From assembly GCF_001305595.1 (NCBI RefSeq), contig NZ_CP012406.1:124001-188000 (forward strand): a DNA stretch of 64,000 nt, read 5' to 3'. Origin of the DNA: Azospirillum thiophilum. GTDB taxonomy: Bacteria; Pseudomonadota; Alphaproteobacteria; Azospirillales; Azospirillaceae. The notes beneath the pieces are model-generated. The model made no database searches, was not told where the DNA came from, and saw only the letters and a list, made by a program, of their open reading frames with translations. The position numbers and the translations under genes are program-made. Shown here one piece after another: positions 39,577 to 48,475 of the stretch (position 1 is the stretch's first letter; each line of letters begins with the position of its first letter).

Positions 39577-40815
39577 TCAGGCCGCGACGCTTTCCGCCCG
39601 GCCGTTGCGCCGCGCCACCGCCCAGCCGATCAGCGCCCCGGCCAGCAGCACCAGCGCCGCGATCACGAAGGGTGTTCCCGGATGCGGAAACAGCGGATCC
39701 GTCCCGACCGACGCGGAATAGACCGACCCGAAGAAGACCGGCGACAGAATGCCGGCGACGCTCGCCACGCTCATGCTGGCGCCCTGCAACTGGCCCTGTT
39801 CGGACGGCGAGACCCGCTGCGTCATCAGCGACTGGATGGTCGGCATCGCCAGCCCCCACAGCGCATTCGGCAGGATGGCGAGCGCGAACCAGTGCCCGTC
39901 CGGCGCCAGCCCCATGCAGCCCAGCCCGACGGCGCCGGCGAACAGGCCGAGGACCAGCGTGGCCCGGTCGCCCAGCCTCTTCACGACGTGCGGCACCAGC
40001 AGCCCCTGCACCGCCATGTCGAGCGCACCGACCATCGCCAGCAGCAGTCCGACGTCCCAGGCGCTCCAGCCGAAGCGATGCGCGGCGTAGAGGACGAAGA
40101 CGGCGGAAAAGACGTGGTGGGAGAAGTGCAGCAGGAAATTGACCAGCGCCAGCCCCGACAGCTCGGGATGCGAGCGCAGCAACCGCAGCGCACCGAACGG
40201 ATTGGCCCGCCGCCAGGAGAAGGCCATGCGGTTCACCGGCGCCAGCGATTCCGGCAGGACGACGACGCCGTAGAGGAAGGTCAGGCCGCTCAGCGCTCCC
40301 GCGGCCCAGAAGGGGGCCCGCGGCGACAGCTCGCCCAGCAGGCCGCCCAGCAGCGGGCCGGCGATGAAACCGGCGCTGAAGGCCGCCCCGACCATGCCGT
40401 AGGCCTGCGCCCGCCGTTCCGGCGGAGTCACGTCGGCCATATAGGCGAAGACGGTGGTGAAACTGGAGGAGGTGATGCCGGCGACCGCCCGGCCGACCAC
40501 CAGCCACCACAGGCCGGGCGCAAGGGCCATCAGCACGTAGTCCGCCGCCAGCCCCAGGGCCGACAGCAGGATGACCGGCCGCCGCCCGAACCGGTCCGAC
40601 AGCGACCCGATCACCGGCGACGAGAAGAACTGCATCAGCGCCCACAGCGCGATCAGCGCGCCGTTGATGGTGCCCGCCCGTGCGTCGGAGCCGGAGAATT
40701 CCTCGATCAGCGCCGGCAGCACCGGAATGACGATGCCCATCGCCACGACGTCGAGCGCGGCGGTGACGAGGATGAAGGCCATGGCGGCCTTGCGCGGCCG
40801 AAGGACGGGAGACAT
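39577..40815 (-). CDS. MFS drug exporter, TetA-like
   Basis: A 412-residue protein with 12 predicted membrane helices. It has the MFS motif GSLSDRFGRRPV in the helix 2-3 loop and the antiporter motif C region GPLLGGLLGELSP, placing it with Tet-like drug:H+ antiporters. AAMAFILVTAALDVVAMGIVIP opens the first helix. The start MSPVLRPRKAA was chosen to avoid a low-quality extension. Two palindromes about 100-130 bases upstream might bind a regulator, but no regulator gene is adjacent. Substrate unknown. Confidence 0.9.
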   Translation of the reverse strand: MSPVLRPRKAAMAFILVTAALDVVAMGIVIPVLPALIEEFSGSDARAGTINGALIALWALMQFFSSPVIGSLSDRFGRRPVILLSALGLAADYVLMALAPGLWWLVVGRAVAGITSSSFTTVFAYMADVTPPERRAQAYGMVGAAFSAGFIAGPLLGGLLGELSPRAPFWAAGALSGLTFLYGVVVLPESLAPVNRMAFSWRRANPFGALRLLRSHPELSGLALVNFLLHFSHHVFSAVFVLYAAHRFGWSAWDVGLLLAMVGALDMAVQGLLVPHVVKRLGDRATLVLGLFAGAVGLGCMGLAPDGHWFALAILPNALWGLAMPTIQSLMTQRVSPSEQGQLQGASMSVASVAGILSPVFFGSVYSASVGTDPLFPHPGTPFVIAALVLLAGALIGWAVARRNGRAESVAA

Positions 40816-40913
40816 CGAAGAGCCTTGGGGAAAACCGGAAAAGGAAGGGAAGGGCGCCGCCGCAAGAAAGGCGGGCCGGCACCGGAAGTGCATGCACCAT
40901 AGGCGAACGCGCC

Positions 40914-40945
40914 GGAAATTCCAATTGGAAAATTTCCGATATCGG
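40914..40945. promoter_or_regulatory. Two palindromes upstream of the MFS gene
   Basis: TTCCAATTGGAA (40919-40930) is a perfect 12-bp palindrome within a longer imperfect dyad GGAAATT...AATTTCC. CCGATATCGG (40936-40945) is a perfect 10-bp palindrome right beside it. The AT-rich context and position suggest a promoter or operator for the MFS gene. Confidence 0.5.
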
Positions 40946-40967
40946 ATGCTTTCGGGCCTTTCGCCCG

Positions 40968-41543
40968 TCACTCCTCCAGGGCGCGCTCGATCCGGCGGTC
41001 CGGCACCAGCCACAGCAGGATCACCAGCATGTAGAGCAGGATCGCCAGCCATTGGACCACGAAGGCCAGCGGGATGGCCAAGGCATAGAGCGCCAGGCTG
41101 ATCTTGCCCTTCAGGTCGGTTCCGACCGCCCGCGCGACGGTGGATTCATGGCCGCCGCAGGCGATGATCGCGCGTTCGGTCAGGTTGTACCCGATGGCCG
41201 CCATGCCGAGGACGACGCCATAGGCCGCCGTCGCCACCGGCGAGAAGGCGCTCGCATCGAGCCAGCGGATGACGAAGGGAACCAGCGACAACCAGAACAG
41301 CAGGAACAGGTTGGCCCACAGCACCCGCCCGTCGATGCGGGTGGTTGCCTGCAACAGATGGTGATGGTTGTTCCAGTAGAGCCCGACATTGACGAAGGAC
41401 AGCACATAGGCCAGCAGGATCGGCACGCGCTCCGCCAGGGCGGCGAGGCTGCCGCCCTCCGGCACCTTCAACTCAAGCACCATGATGGTGATGACGATCG
41501 CCACCACCCCGTCGGTGAAGGCTTCGAGCCGGCCAGCCTTCAT
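40968..41543 (-). CDS. TMEM175-family membrane protein (DUF1211), putative K+ channel
   Basis: A 191-residue protein with about six membrane helices. The first helix holds the family motif as RLEAFTDGVVAIVITIMVLE, with FTD where most members have FSD. NNHHHLLQATTRID follows helix 3. Bacterial members with this fold act as potassium-permeable channels. It stands alone between the MFS gene and a DUF1275 gene on the same strand; no link to either is evident. Confidence 0.88.
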   Translation of the reverse strand: MKAGRLEAFTDGVVAIVITIMVLELKVPEGGSLAALAERVPILLAYVLSFVNVGLYWNNHHHLLQATTRIDGRVLWANLFLLFWLSLVPFVIRWLDASAFSPVATAAYGVVLGMAAIGYNLTERAIIACGGHESTVARAVGTDLKGKISLALYALAIPLAFVVQWLAILLYMLVILLWLVPDRRIERALEE

Positions 41544-41609
41544 TGTCCGATCTCCAGTCGCAGGGCGGGGGACGGCTTCACCGGTCGTCGCGGGGCCTTC
41601 CTGCCAACC

Positions 41610-42341
41610 TCAGCCGGCCGCTGCCGGCTCGGCCGACACCGGATGCAGCGCGCAGAGCGCGGTGCCGGCCAGAACCAGCGCACCGACGACGGCCAGGGGC
41701 AGGGCCAGCCCGCTCTGCATCACCATGACGGCACCGACGGCTGCCCCGAGGAAGATCGCCGCCACGCTCGCCATCCGGCGCCGCGCATTGGTGTTTCCAC
41801 CGCCGGCGAAGCTGGAATCGGCAGCCAGCCCGGTCAGGGTCAGGGTCAGCACCGTCGTGGTCAGGTCGGGAACCTTCAATTGCCGGACCGTGGCGTTGCG
41901 AAAGCCCATGGCGAAGCCGGTCAGGGCGATGATCGCATAGAGGCCGGAAGCGGGCGCCTGCGCGTCGATGTCGAAGCCGGTGGCGACGACGGCGGCGATC
42001 CAGAACAGCGACGTCTCGAACAGGGCCGCGGCGAGCAGCCAATGCCGCATCGGCCGGCCGGCGAATCTCCTGCCGATCCGGCCGGCGACCAGGGCTCCGC
42101 CCAGGAAGGACAGCAGCGCGGCCACCGCCGGCAAGACCCGGAAGCCGGGCGTGCCGGCGGCGGCGAAGCCGAGGAAGACGACGTTGCCGGTCATGTTGGC
42201 GGTGAAGACCTTGCCCAGCCCGAGGACGCTGATGGCGTCGACCAGTCCGGTCGTGACCGACAGCAGCAACAGGAGCCAGGGCAGGGGCGAAGGCAGCGGC
42301 GAAGGCAGGGGCGAGTTGCCGGATACGGCCGGTGCGGACAT
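41610..42341 (-). CDS. DUF1275 (YoaK-like) membrane protein
   Basis: The 243-residue protein has six or so membrane helices and the DUF1275 pattern: VTTGLVDAISVLGLGKVFTANMTGNVVFLG near the start and MGFRNATVRQLKVPDLTTTVLTLTLTGL in the middle. Its function is not known. The first 20 residues contain a short Ser-Pro-Leu tandem repeat (SPLPSPLPSPLP). Upstream lies the left end of the ISNCY-like element, about 140-160 bases from its start codon. Confidence 0.88.
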   Translation of the reverse strand: MSAPAVSGNSPLPSPLPSPLPWLLLLLSVTTGLVDAISVLGLGKVFTANMTGNVVFLGFAAAGTPGFRVLPAVAALLSFLGGALVAGRIGRRFAGRPMRHWLLAAALFETSLFWIAAVVATGFDIDAQAPASGLYAIIALTGFAMGFRNATVRQLKVPDLTTTVLTLTLTGLAADSSFAGGGNTNARRRMASVAAIFLGAAVGAVMVMQSGLALPLAVVGALVLAGTALCALHPVSAEPAAAG

Positions 42342-42519
42342 GGCTGTCGTTTCCCACTGCTTGCCTCGGGTCGGACGGCACTATCGGCCCTCGCCGTGGC
42401 TGCGGTCTTGTCGCTTCACGACGGGCTTGGCAAATTCTGCACATGTCGCCGAACCTGCACATACACGAATGTTGCAACCGAATTGAACTGTCAGTGTTCG
42501 GCGCAAAGTAGGACTGTCA

Positions 42520-42580
42520 GTGCTGGGTGTGGCCCGGGCCGCGGAGCCGGAGGCGGAGCGGCCCGGGCCACACCCAGCAC
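42520..42580 (-). terminator. 23-bp perfect hairpin after the transposase gene
   Basis: Arms 42520-42542 and 42558-42580 are perfectly complementary over 23 bases with a 15-base spacer. The hairpin starts at the transposase stop codon. It has no T-run. It may terminate the transposase message or insulate it from outside transcription. Confidence 0.65.
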
Positions 42581-43923
42581 TATTCGACGGCTTTCGCCTC
42601 GATATGTTTGTCCACGAAGCTTTTGCGCCCCCGCTTTCCCGCGCCGGTCTTGCGATAGCCGAGCTTCTCACTGTTGCTCTTCACCCGAGGCGGCGACTGA
42701 CTGTCCTGGATCTCCTTGACCTGGGCCAATACCGCGCTCAGCCGCTTGTTCTCCACGATGTCGGCATGCAGGACCCGCTGGTCCTTGTCGAACGCCTGGT
42801 AGGACAGCGCCGCTCCCTTCCACCGCAGTTCAAGGCGGCCATCGGCAAAGGCATAGGTGTCGACATACTGGCCGACCAACCCCTCGGTCAGGTCCGTCAC
42901 ATCCAGCATGATCCGCTTGCGTTCGTACGACAGCGTCAGTTGCTGCCCGACATGGCGCTGCTCACGCCAGCACAGGATCTCGCGCAAGCGATCCGGCGTT
43001 ACCGTCAGCGGCCGGTGCCCATCGTCCGGCCGGGCAGGGGGAACGGCAAAACGGGCGTTGAAGCGCTCGATGAAACCCGGCAGAAAAGCGTTGCCCGCTT
43101 CGATGCCGGTGATGCCGGCCAACCTCAACTCCTTCACCAGCCGGTCCTGCAGCGTCCGGTTCACCCGCTCGACTCGGCCCTTCGCTTGGCTGGAGTTGGC
43201 GCACAGGATCTCGATGGTCAGTTCCGCCAACGCCCGTCCGAACTGCGTCATGCCCTGACCGCCCTTGGCCTCGCTCTGCGACACCCGGAACACCGAATGC
43301 TTGTCCGAGTAGAAGGCCAGAGGGCGGCCATGCGCCGCCAGATAGCCCTCCAGCGCCGCGAAGTAGGAAAAGGCGCTCTCCGACGCGACAAAGCGCAACT
43401 GCATCAGCCGCCCCGTCGCATCGTCGATGAACACCAGCAGCGTGCAGGGATCGCCACGCTCCTCGAACCAACGGTGCTCGCTGCCGTCGATCTGCACCAA
43501 CTCGCCAAGCCGCTCCCGGCGCAGACGGGGAGGGTGGAACTGCCGCCGCTGGCGGCGCGACAGCCACAGACCAGTCTCCGCCATCCATTGCCGCAGCGTC
43601 TCGCGCGACACCGTCAGCCCGTGCCGATCCGCCAGCATCTCCGCCGCCAAGGTCGGACCGAAATCCCGGTAATGGGTGCGGACAAGCTCCAACGCCCGTT
43701 CGCGGAGTTCGCTGTCCAAGCGGCGGTTCGAGGGACGCCCGCGGCCCCGATGAGCAAGCGCACCGCCGCCGCCCGATTTGTACCGGGCCAGCAGCCGCCA
43801 AACCTGCCGTTCGCTCAAGCCAAGACACGAGGACGCCGAGGCGACGCTGCGCTGACCGTTCACGATCTCGCCCAAAACCTCAACGCGCTGAAGCTCCCGC
43901 TCGCTCATCGAAACCCAGCCCAT
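42580..43923 (-). CDS. ISNCY-family transposase
   Basis: The 447-residue protein has an N-terminal helix-turn-helix (SVASASSCLGLSERQVWRLLARY), a linker GRGRPSNRR, a second HTH region and a DDE integrase core. Acidic residues are seen in LVQIDGSEHRWFE, the FYSDKHSVFR stretch and SQAKGRVERVNRTLQDRLVKE. The C-terminal region holds LSYERKRIMLD and a basic tail. This matches ISNCY/IS1202-group transposases. The ORF is complete. MSERELQRV five codons in is an alternative start. Confidence 0.9.
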   Translation of the reverse strand: MGWVSMSERELQRVEVLGEIVNGQRSVASASSCLGLSERQVWRLLARYKSGGGGALAHRGRGRPSNRRLDSELRERALELVRTHYRDFGPTLAAEMLADRHGLTVSRETLRQWMAETGLWLSRRQRRQFHPPRLRRERLGELVQIDGSEHRWFEERGDPCTLLVFIDDATGRLMQLRFVASESAFSYFAALEGYLAAHGRPLAFYSDKHSVFRVSQSEAKGGQGMTQFGRALAELTIEILCANSSQAKGRVERVNRTLQDRLVKELRLAGITGIEAGNAFLPGFIERFNARFAVPPARPDDGHRPLTVTPDRLREILCWREQRHVGQQLTLSYERKRIMLDVTDLTEGLVGQYVDTYAFADGRLELRWKGAALSYQAFDKDQRVLHADIVENKRLSAVLAQVKEIQDSQSPPRVKSNSEKLGYRKTGAGKRGRKSFVDKHIEAKAVE

Positions 43924-44006
43924 CGACAGCCTCCCAGGCGTTTGACATCCGACTGGGAACTGACATTTCTAGTTTGCCACAGACTGACATTCTAACTTTG
44001 CGCCTA

Positions 44007-44374
44007 CACACGAAAAAACACATAAGCTCTGTTATGGAAATTGAATGACCTGACGGATCAGGGCGTCTTTCGGCGGAAGAATGCCCCGGTTTAACAAGGA
44101 AACATCACCTCGTTCCTGCCGGCCGGCTCCCGAGTGACGGCAATGAACGTCCCAGTCCCGGCCCCCAAAATCAAGCGCGGACGTTCCCGGCTCCAACCGA
44201 AGGTCGTCGGCAAGCCATCATCGTGGGACCGACTCCCGGACATGACTGCAGCGGCGGCAGGCCGGATTATTCAAGACTGACGGGACCACGCCTCGACGGG
44301 GCGGGCCTGCAACGACAAAGGGGCCGCCAATCCCGTGGCGACCCCTCCTCCGGCCTGACGGCCCGCCCGAACCC
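44007..44374. other. Intergenic region between the IS and pstB
   Basis: About 370 bases without a convincing gene. It has a less GC-rich first half and a hairpin after pstB. No phoU or phoB remnant was recognised. Confidence 0.4.
44329..44346 (-). terminator. Hairpin terminator after pstB
   Basis: AGGGG-C-CGCCA pairs with TGGCG-A-CCCCT around a short loop, with one mismatch. On the minus strand it is followed by TTTGT, about 30 bases past the pstB stop. Confidence 0.55.
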
Positions 44375-45238
44375 TCAGCCGAACCGGCCAGTGATGTATT
44401 CGGAGGTCTTTTCCTTGGTCGGGTTGGTGAAGATCTCTTCCGTGTTCCCGAACTCGATCAGCTCGCCCAGATACATGAAGGCGGTGAAGTTGGAGATGCG
44501 GGCCGCCTGCTGCATGTTGTGGGTGACGATGGCGATGCAGTAGTCGGAGCGCAGCTCGTCCACCAGCTCCTCGCACTTGGCGGTGGAGATCGGGTCGAGC
44601 GCCGAGGTCGGCTCGTCCAGCAGCAGGACCGACGGCTTGACCGCGATGGCGCGGGCGATGCACAGGCGCTGCTGCTGGCCGCCGGACAGGCTCATTCCGT
44701 TCTGGCGCAGCTTGTCCTTCACCTCGTCCCACAGCGCGGCGCGGCGCAGCGAGAATTCCACCCGCTCGTCCATGTCGGCGCGGGACAGCTTCTCGTACAG
44801 CTTCACGCCGAAGGCGATGTTGTCGTAGATCGACATCGGGAAGGGAGTCGGCTTCTGGAACACCATGCCGACGCGGGCGCGCAGCAGGTTCAGGTCCTGC
44901 TTGGGCGACAGGATGTTGACGCCGTCGAGCAGAACCTCGCCGGTCGCGACCTGCTTGGGATAGAGGTCGTACATCCGGTTCAGGATGCGCAGCAGGGTCG
45001 ACTTGCCGCAGCCCGACGGGCCGATGAAGGCGGTGACCTGACGGTCGTAAAGCGGCAGCGTGATGTCCTTCAGCGCGCGGTAGCCGTCGTAGAAGAAGTC
45101 CAGGTTGCGGACGGTGAACTTCTCGGGCAGGCCGGCTCCGGCGATCGGGCGTTCGGCACCGGCTCCGGCGACCATGCCGGGGGGCATCCTGTGGCTGCCG
45201 TGGGCGGGGCTGTTGGCGTCCATGTGGGTCATCGTCAT
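44375..45238 (-). CDS. pstB: Phosphate ABC transporter ATP-binding protein
   Basis: The 287-residue ATPase has Walker A GPSGCGKST, signature LSGGQQQRLCIARA, Walker B LLLDEPTSALDP and the PstB-specific stretches NRMYDLYP and ARISNFTAFMYLGELIEFG. It drives high-affinity phosphate import with PstA and PstC. About 35 extra residues precede the usual start, which is common in alphaproteobacteria. The gap to pstA is two bases. It is the last gene of the operon here; phoU, which commonly follows, is absent. Confidence 0.97.
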   Translation of the reverse strand: MTMTHMDANSPAHGSHRMPPGMVAGAGAERPIAGAGLPEKFTVRNLDFFYDGYRALKDITLPLYDRQVTAFIGPSGCGKSTLLRILNRMYDLYPKQVATGEVLLDGVNILSPKQDLNLLRARVGMVFQKPTPFPMSIYDNIAFGVKLYEKLSRADMDERVEFSLRRAALWDEVKDKLRQNGMSLSGGQQQRLCIARAIAVKPSVLLLDEPTSALDPISTAKCEELVDELRSDYCIAIVTHNMQQAARISNFTAFMYLGELIEFGNTEEIFTNPTKEKTSEYITGRFG

Positions 45239-45240
45239 GG

Positions 45241-46122
45241 TTACTTTCTCGTCGTGCCGAGACCGGCCAGCAGCCGGGCGCCGATGTTGAGGAGCAGGAT
45301 GGCGACCGTGATCAGCAGCGCGCCGCCCCAGGCAAGCTGGCGCCAATCCTCATAGGGCGACATCGCGTATTGGAAGATGACCACCGGCAGGTTGGCCATC
45401 GGCGCATTCATGTCCGCGCTCCAGAACTGGTTGTTCAGCGCGGTGAACAGCAGGGGCGCGGTCTCGCCGCTGATGCGGGCGATGGCGAGCAGGACGCCGG
45501 TGATCATGCCGTTGCGGGCCGCGCGGTAGGCGACCATGGTGATCATCTTCCATTGCGGCGCGCCGAGCGCGGCTGCCGCTTCGCGCAGGCTGTTGGGCAC
45601 CAGCTTCAGCATGTCCTCGGTCGTGCGGACCACGACCGGGATGACGATGACCGCCAGCGCCATGGCGCCCGCCCAGGCCGAGAAATGGCCCATGCGGATG
45701 ACCATCACCTCGTACACGAACAGTCCGACCATGATCGACGGCGCGCTCAGCAGAACGTCGTTGATGAAGCGTACCACCTCGGCCAGCTTGCTGCCGCGGC
45801 CGAACTCGGCGAGGTAGGTGCCGGCCATGATGCCGATCGGCGTGCCGACCAATGTGGCGACCGTGGTCATGACGATGCTGCCGAAGATGGCGTTCAGCAG
45901 ACCGCCCTCGCCGCCCGGCGGCGGCGTGTTCTCGGTGAACAGGCTGAGGTTGATGGCCGACAGCCCGTTGAAGAGCAGCGTCCACAGGATGGCGACCAGC
46001 CAGAACAGGCCGAAGCCGGCGGCCCCGAGCGCCAGGGAGAGGGCCACCTTGTTGACGATGCGGCGTCGGTGATACAGCCCACCGACGGGGGCGGCCATTG
46101 TCGCGGAATTGGACATGCTCAT
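45241..46122 (-). CDS. pstA: Phosphate ABC transporter permease PstA
   Basis: A 293-residue permease with six membrane helices. Family features are GGEGGLLNAIFGSIVMTT, MAGTYLAEFG, NDVLLSAPSIMVGLFVYE and the coupling-helix EAAAALGAPQWKMITMV. It forms the inner-membrane channel with PstC. Start MSMSNSATMAAP is five bases after the pstC stop; the frame is open much further upstream inside pstC. Confidence 0.96.
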   Translation of the reverse strand: MSMSNSATMAAPVGGLYHRRRIVNKVALSLALGAAGFGLFWLVAILWTLLFNGLSAINLSLFTENTPPPGGEGGLLNAIFGSIVMTTVATLVGTPIGIMAGTYLAEFGRGSKLAEVVRFINDVLLSAPSIMVGLFVYEVMVIRMGHFSAWAGAMALAVIVIPVVVRTTEDMLKLVPNSLREAAAALGAPQWKMITMVAYRAARNGMITGVLLAIARISGETAPLLFTALNNQFWSADMNAPMANLPVVIFQYAMSPYEDWRQLAWGGALLITVAILLLNIGARLLAGLGTTRK

Positions 46123-46127
46123 GGGCC

Positions 46128-47111
46128 TCAGACTCCGGCCTTGCGCTGCAGGCGCAGCAGCATCAGCTTGGCGATCGACAGCACGGCGAAGGTGATCAGG
46201 AACAGGATCAGGCCCAGCGCCACCAGCGACGCGGTATAGACGTCGCCGACCGCCTCGGTGAATTCGTTGGCGATGGAGGCCGAGATCGTCGTGCCCGGCG
46301 CCATGATCGAGGAGCTGATGCGGTGCGCGTTGCCGATGACGAAGGTCACCGCCATCGTCTCGCCCAGTGCGCGGCCCAGCCCCAGCATGACGCCGCCCAT
46401 GACGCCGGTGCGGGTGTAGGGCAGCACCACGTTCCACACCACCTCCCAGGTGGTCGCGCCCAGCCCATAGGCCGATTCGCGCACCATCGGCGGCACCGTC
46501 TCGAAGACGTCGCGGGTGATGGAGGTGATGAAGGGCAGCACCATGATGCCCAGGATCAGCCCGGCGGTCAGGATGCCGATGCCATAGGGCGGGCCCGTGA
46601 ACAGGTTGCCGATGCCGGGCACCTGGCCCACCGTGGCGATCAGGAAGGGCTGGATCGTCGACTGCATGAAGGGGGCGAAGACGAACAGGCCCCAGATGCC
46701 GTAGATGATGCTGGGAATGCCGGCGAGCAGCTCGATGGCGACGCCGAGCGGGCGCTTCAGCCAGGCCGGGCACATCTCGGTGATGAACAGCGCGATGCCG
46801 AAGCTGACCGGAATGCCGACGGCCATCGCGATGATGGAGGTCATCAGCGTGCCGTAGATCGGGGCGAGCGCGCCGAATTCTTCGGTCACCGGGTTCCAGA
46901 CCTCGTTGGTCGCGAAACCGAAACCGAAGACGCGCAGCGCGGGCAGCGCGCCGTCGATCAGCGATACCGTGACGCCACCGAGGATCAGCAGGACGACCAG
47001 GGCGAAAAATAGCGTGGCGTTGCGGAAGGCCGCGTCCTGCAGGCGCTGGCGGCGGGCCCGTCGTGTGGTGGAGGCGTGTTCGTCGGTCAAGGCTAGCGCG
47101 ATCTCGGTCAT
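46128..47111 (-). CDS. pstC: Phosphate ABC transporter permease PstC
   Basis: The 327-residue protein has six membrane helices and PstC signatures: NPVTEEFGALAPIYGTLMTS, ELLAGIPSIIYGIWGLFVF and the coupling helix ESAYGLGATTWEVVWNVVLP. An extended cytoplasmic N-terminus (TRRARRQRLQDAAF) is usual for the subfamily. Between it and pstS lie 110 bases holding two hairpins, so its expression is probably below that of pstS. Confidence 0.96.
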   Translation of the reverse strand: MTEIALALTDEHASTTRRARRQRLQDAAFRNATLFFALVVLLILGGVTVSLIDGALPALRVFGFGFATNEVWNPVTEEFGALAPIYGTLMTSIIAMAVGIPVSFGIALFITEMCPAWLKRPLGVAIELLAGIPSIIYGIWGLFVFAPFMQSTIQPFLIATVGQVPGIGNLFTGPPYGIGILTAGLILGIMVLPFITSITRDVFETVPPMVRESAYGLGATTWEVVWNVVLPYTRTGVMGGVMLGLGRALGETMAVTFVIGNAHRISSSIMAPGTTISASIANEFTEAVGDVYTASLVALGLILFLITFAVLSIAKLMLLRLQRKAGV

Positions 47112-47131
47112 GGCCGCTCCGTGAGACGTGC

Positions 47132-47159
47132 GGCGGGAACGGCGAATTCCGTTCCCGCC
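47132..47159 (-). terminator. Intercistronic hairpin pstS-pstC (1)
   Basis: GGCGGGAACGG and CCGTTCCCGCC form a perfect 11-bp stem with a 6-base loop between pstS and pstC. It probably attenuates transcription or protects the pstS message. Confidence 0.65.
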
Positions 47160-47179
47160 GGCGGATCAGACCACCGGAT

Positions 47180-47200
47180 GCGCCGGCTGTGCACCGGCGC
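47180..47200 (-). terminator. Intercistronic hairpin pstS-pstC (2)
   Basis: GCGCCGG and CCGGCGC form a 7-bp stem with a 7-base loop, just downstream of the pstS stop and before the first hairpin. Confidence 0.5.
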
Positions 47201-47221
47201 GTCCGGGGTGGGGTGGCCGGC

Positions 47222-48298
47222 TTACTTGGCCGAAGCGGTCCAGATCGGCTTGCCTTCGACCTGGATGCTCTGCGACCAGGTCTTCTCGACCATCTCGATC
47301 ACCGACGCCGGCATCGGGACGTAATCGAGGTCGGTGGCCATCTTGGCCCCGCTCTTGTAGGCCCAATCGAAGAACTTCAGGGCTTCGGCCGAGATGGCCG
47401 GATCCTGCGGGTTCTTGTACATCAGGATGAAGCTGGCGCCGGTGATCGGCCAGCTCTCGGCACCCGGCTCGTCGGTCAGCAGGACGTAGTAGCCCTTGGC
47501 GTTGGCCCAGTCGGCGTTCGCCGCGGCGGCCTGGAAGGCTTCGATCTTCGGCTCGACGATCTTGCCGTCCTTGTTCTGCAGGCCGAGGTGGGTGATGTTG
47601 TTCTGCTTGGCGTAGGCGTATTCGACGTAGCCGACCGAGCCGTCCGTCTGCTTGACCATGTTGGCCACGCCCTCATTGCCCTTGGCGCCGATGCCGGCCG
47701 GCCACTGGACCGAGGTGTTGGCGCCGATCTGGGTCTTGAACTTCGGGCTGGTCTTCGACAGGTAGTCGGTGAACAGGAAGTTGGTGCCCGACCCGTCCGA
47801 GCGGTAGATCGGAGCGATGGCGGTGTTCGGGAGGTTGACGTTCGGGTTCAGCGCCTTGATCTGGGCGTCGTTCCACTTGGTCACTTCGCCCATGTAGATG
47901 TTGGCGAGCACCGTGCCCGACAGCTTGATCTCGCCGCCCTTGACGCCCTTCAGGTTCACCACCGGAACGACGCCGCCCATGATCATAGGGAACTGGATCA
48001 GACCGGCCTGCTCCAGCTCTTCCGGCTTCAGCGGCATGTCCGAAGCGCCGAAGGTGACCGTCTTGGCCTTGATCTGCTTGATGCCGCCGCCCGAACCGAT
48101 CGACTGGTAGTTCAGGCCGGTGCCCGTCTCCTTCTTGTAGGCGTCGGCCCACTTGGCATAGATCGGATAGGGGAAGGTGGCGCCGGCGCCGGAGATGTCG
48201 GCGGCCGAGGCGACCGACAGCGGGGCGGCCGACACGGACAGGACGGCCAGGGCACCGAAGGCGGCGCAGCGAACGAACGCCGAGGTCATGGTTTTCAC
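47222..48298 (-). CDS. pstS: Phosphate ABC transporter periplasmic binding protein
   Basis: A 358-residue PstS with a clear Sec signal peptide (about 1-32, cleavage after VASA). The phosphate-binding loops appear in SGAGATFPYPIYAKW, GSGGGIKQI, FGASDMPL and YRSDGSGTNFLFTDYL. It captures phosphate for PstCAB and is usually the most strongly expressed member. A Pho box about 130 bases upstream and the hairpins after its stop fit PhoB control and high relative expression. Confidence 0.97.
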   Translation of the reverse strand: MKTMTSAFVRCAAFGALAVLSVSAAPLSVASAADISGAGATFPYPIYAKWADAYKKETGTGLNYQSIGSGGGIKQIKAKTVTFGASDMPLKPEELEQAGLIQFPMIMGGVVPVVNLKGVKGGEIKLSGTVLANIYMGEVTKWNDAQIKALNPNVNLPNTAIAPIYRSDGSGTNFLFTDYLSKTSPKFKTQIGANTSVQWPAGIGAKGNEGVANMVKQTDGSVGYVEYAYAKQNNITHLGLQNKDGKIVEPKIEAFQAAAANADWANAKGYYVLLTDEPGAESWPITGASFILMYKNPQDPAISAEALKFFDWAYKSGAKMATDLDYVPMPASVIEMVEKTWSQSIQVEGKPIWTASAK

Positions 48299-48429
48299 GG
48301 CTAAACTCCCGATAGGTTTGGACGGTGTCGTTGGGATCGAGGAAAGCCCGGCCTTGGCCGGACATCGGTACCCGCCTTCTTCGTCGCGGTGACCATAGCC
48401 GCGGCCAGTGACGGGTTTGTTTTGTTTAC

Positions 48430-48447
48430 GTGTCAGTTTTATGAAAC
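48430..48447 (-). promoter_or_regulatory. Pho box upstream of pstS
   Basis: On the minus strand GTTTCATAAAACTGACAC matches the PhoB consensus CTGTCATAAAACTGTCAC at 15 of 18 positions. It lies about 130 bases before the pstS ATG and close to the end of the upstream chemoreceptor gene. Confidence 0.8.
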
Positions 48448-48475
48448 CAACCCGTGCTTGCCCCTGACCGCCCGC

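Larger units (their letters stand above)
42498..44006 (-). mobile_element. ISNCY-like insertion sequence
   Basis: A single transposase gene is bounded by related terminal sequences: GGCGCAAAGTAGGACTGTCAGTG at the left (from 42500) and, reading inward on the other strand, GGCGCAAAGTTAGAATGTCAGTC at the right (from 44004). The right end has a further ATGTCAGT copy about 20 bases in, and the left has a second ACTGTCAGTG outside the apparent end, so the exact boundary may lie further out. No convincing target duplication was found. The ORF is intact, so the element may be active. Confidence 0.8.

Noticed and set aside
44223..44543. 106-residue plus-strand ORF at the pstB end
   Set aside because: It overlaps pstB antisense and its first half is low-complexity; no evidence for a gene.
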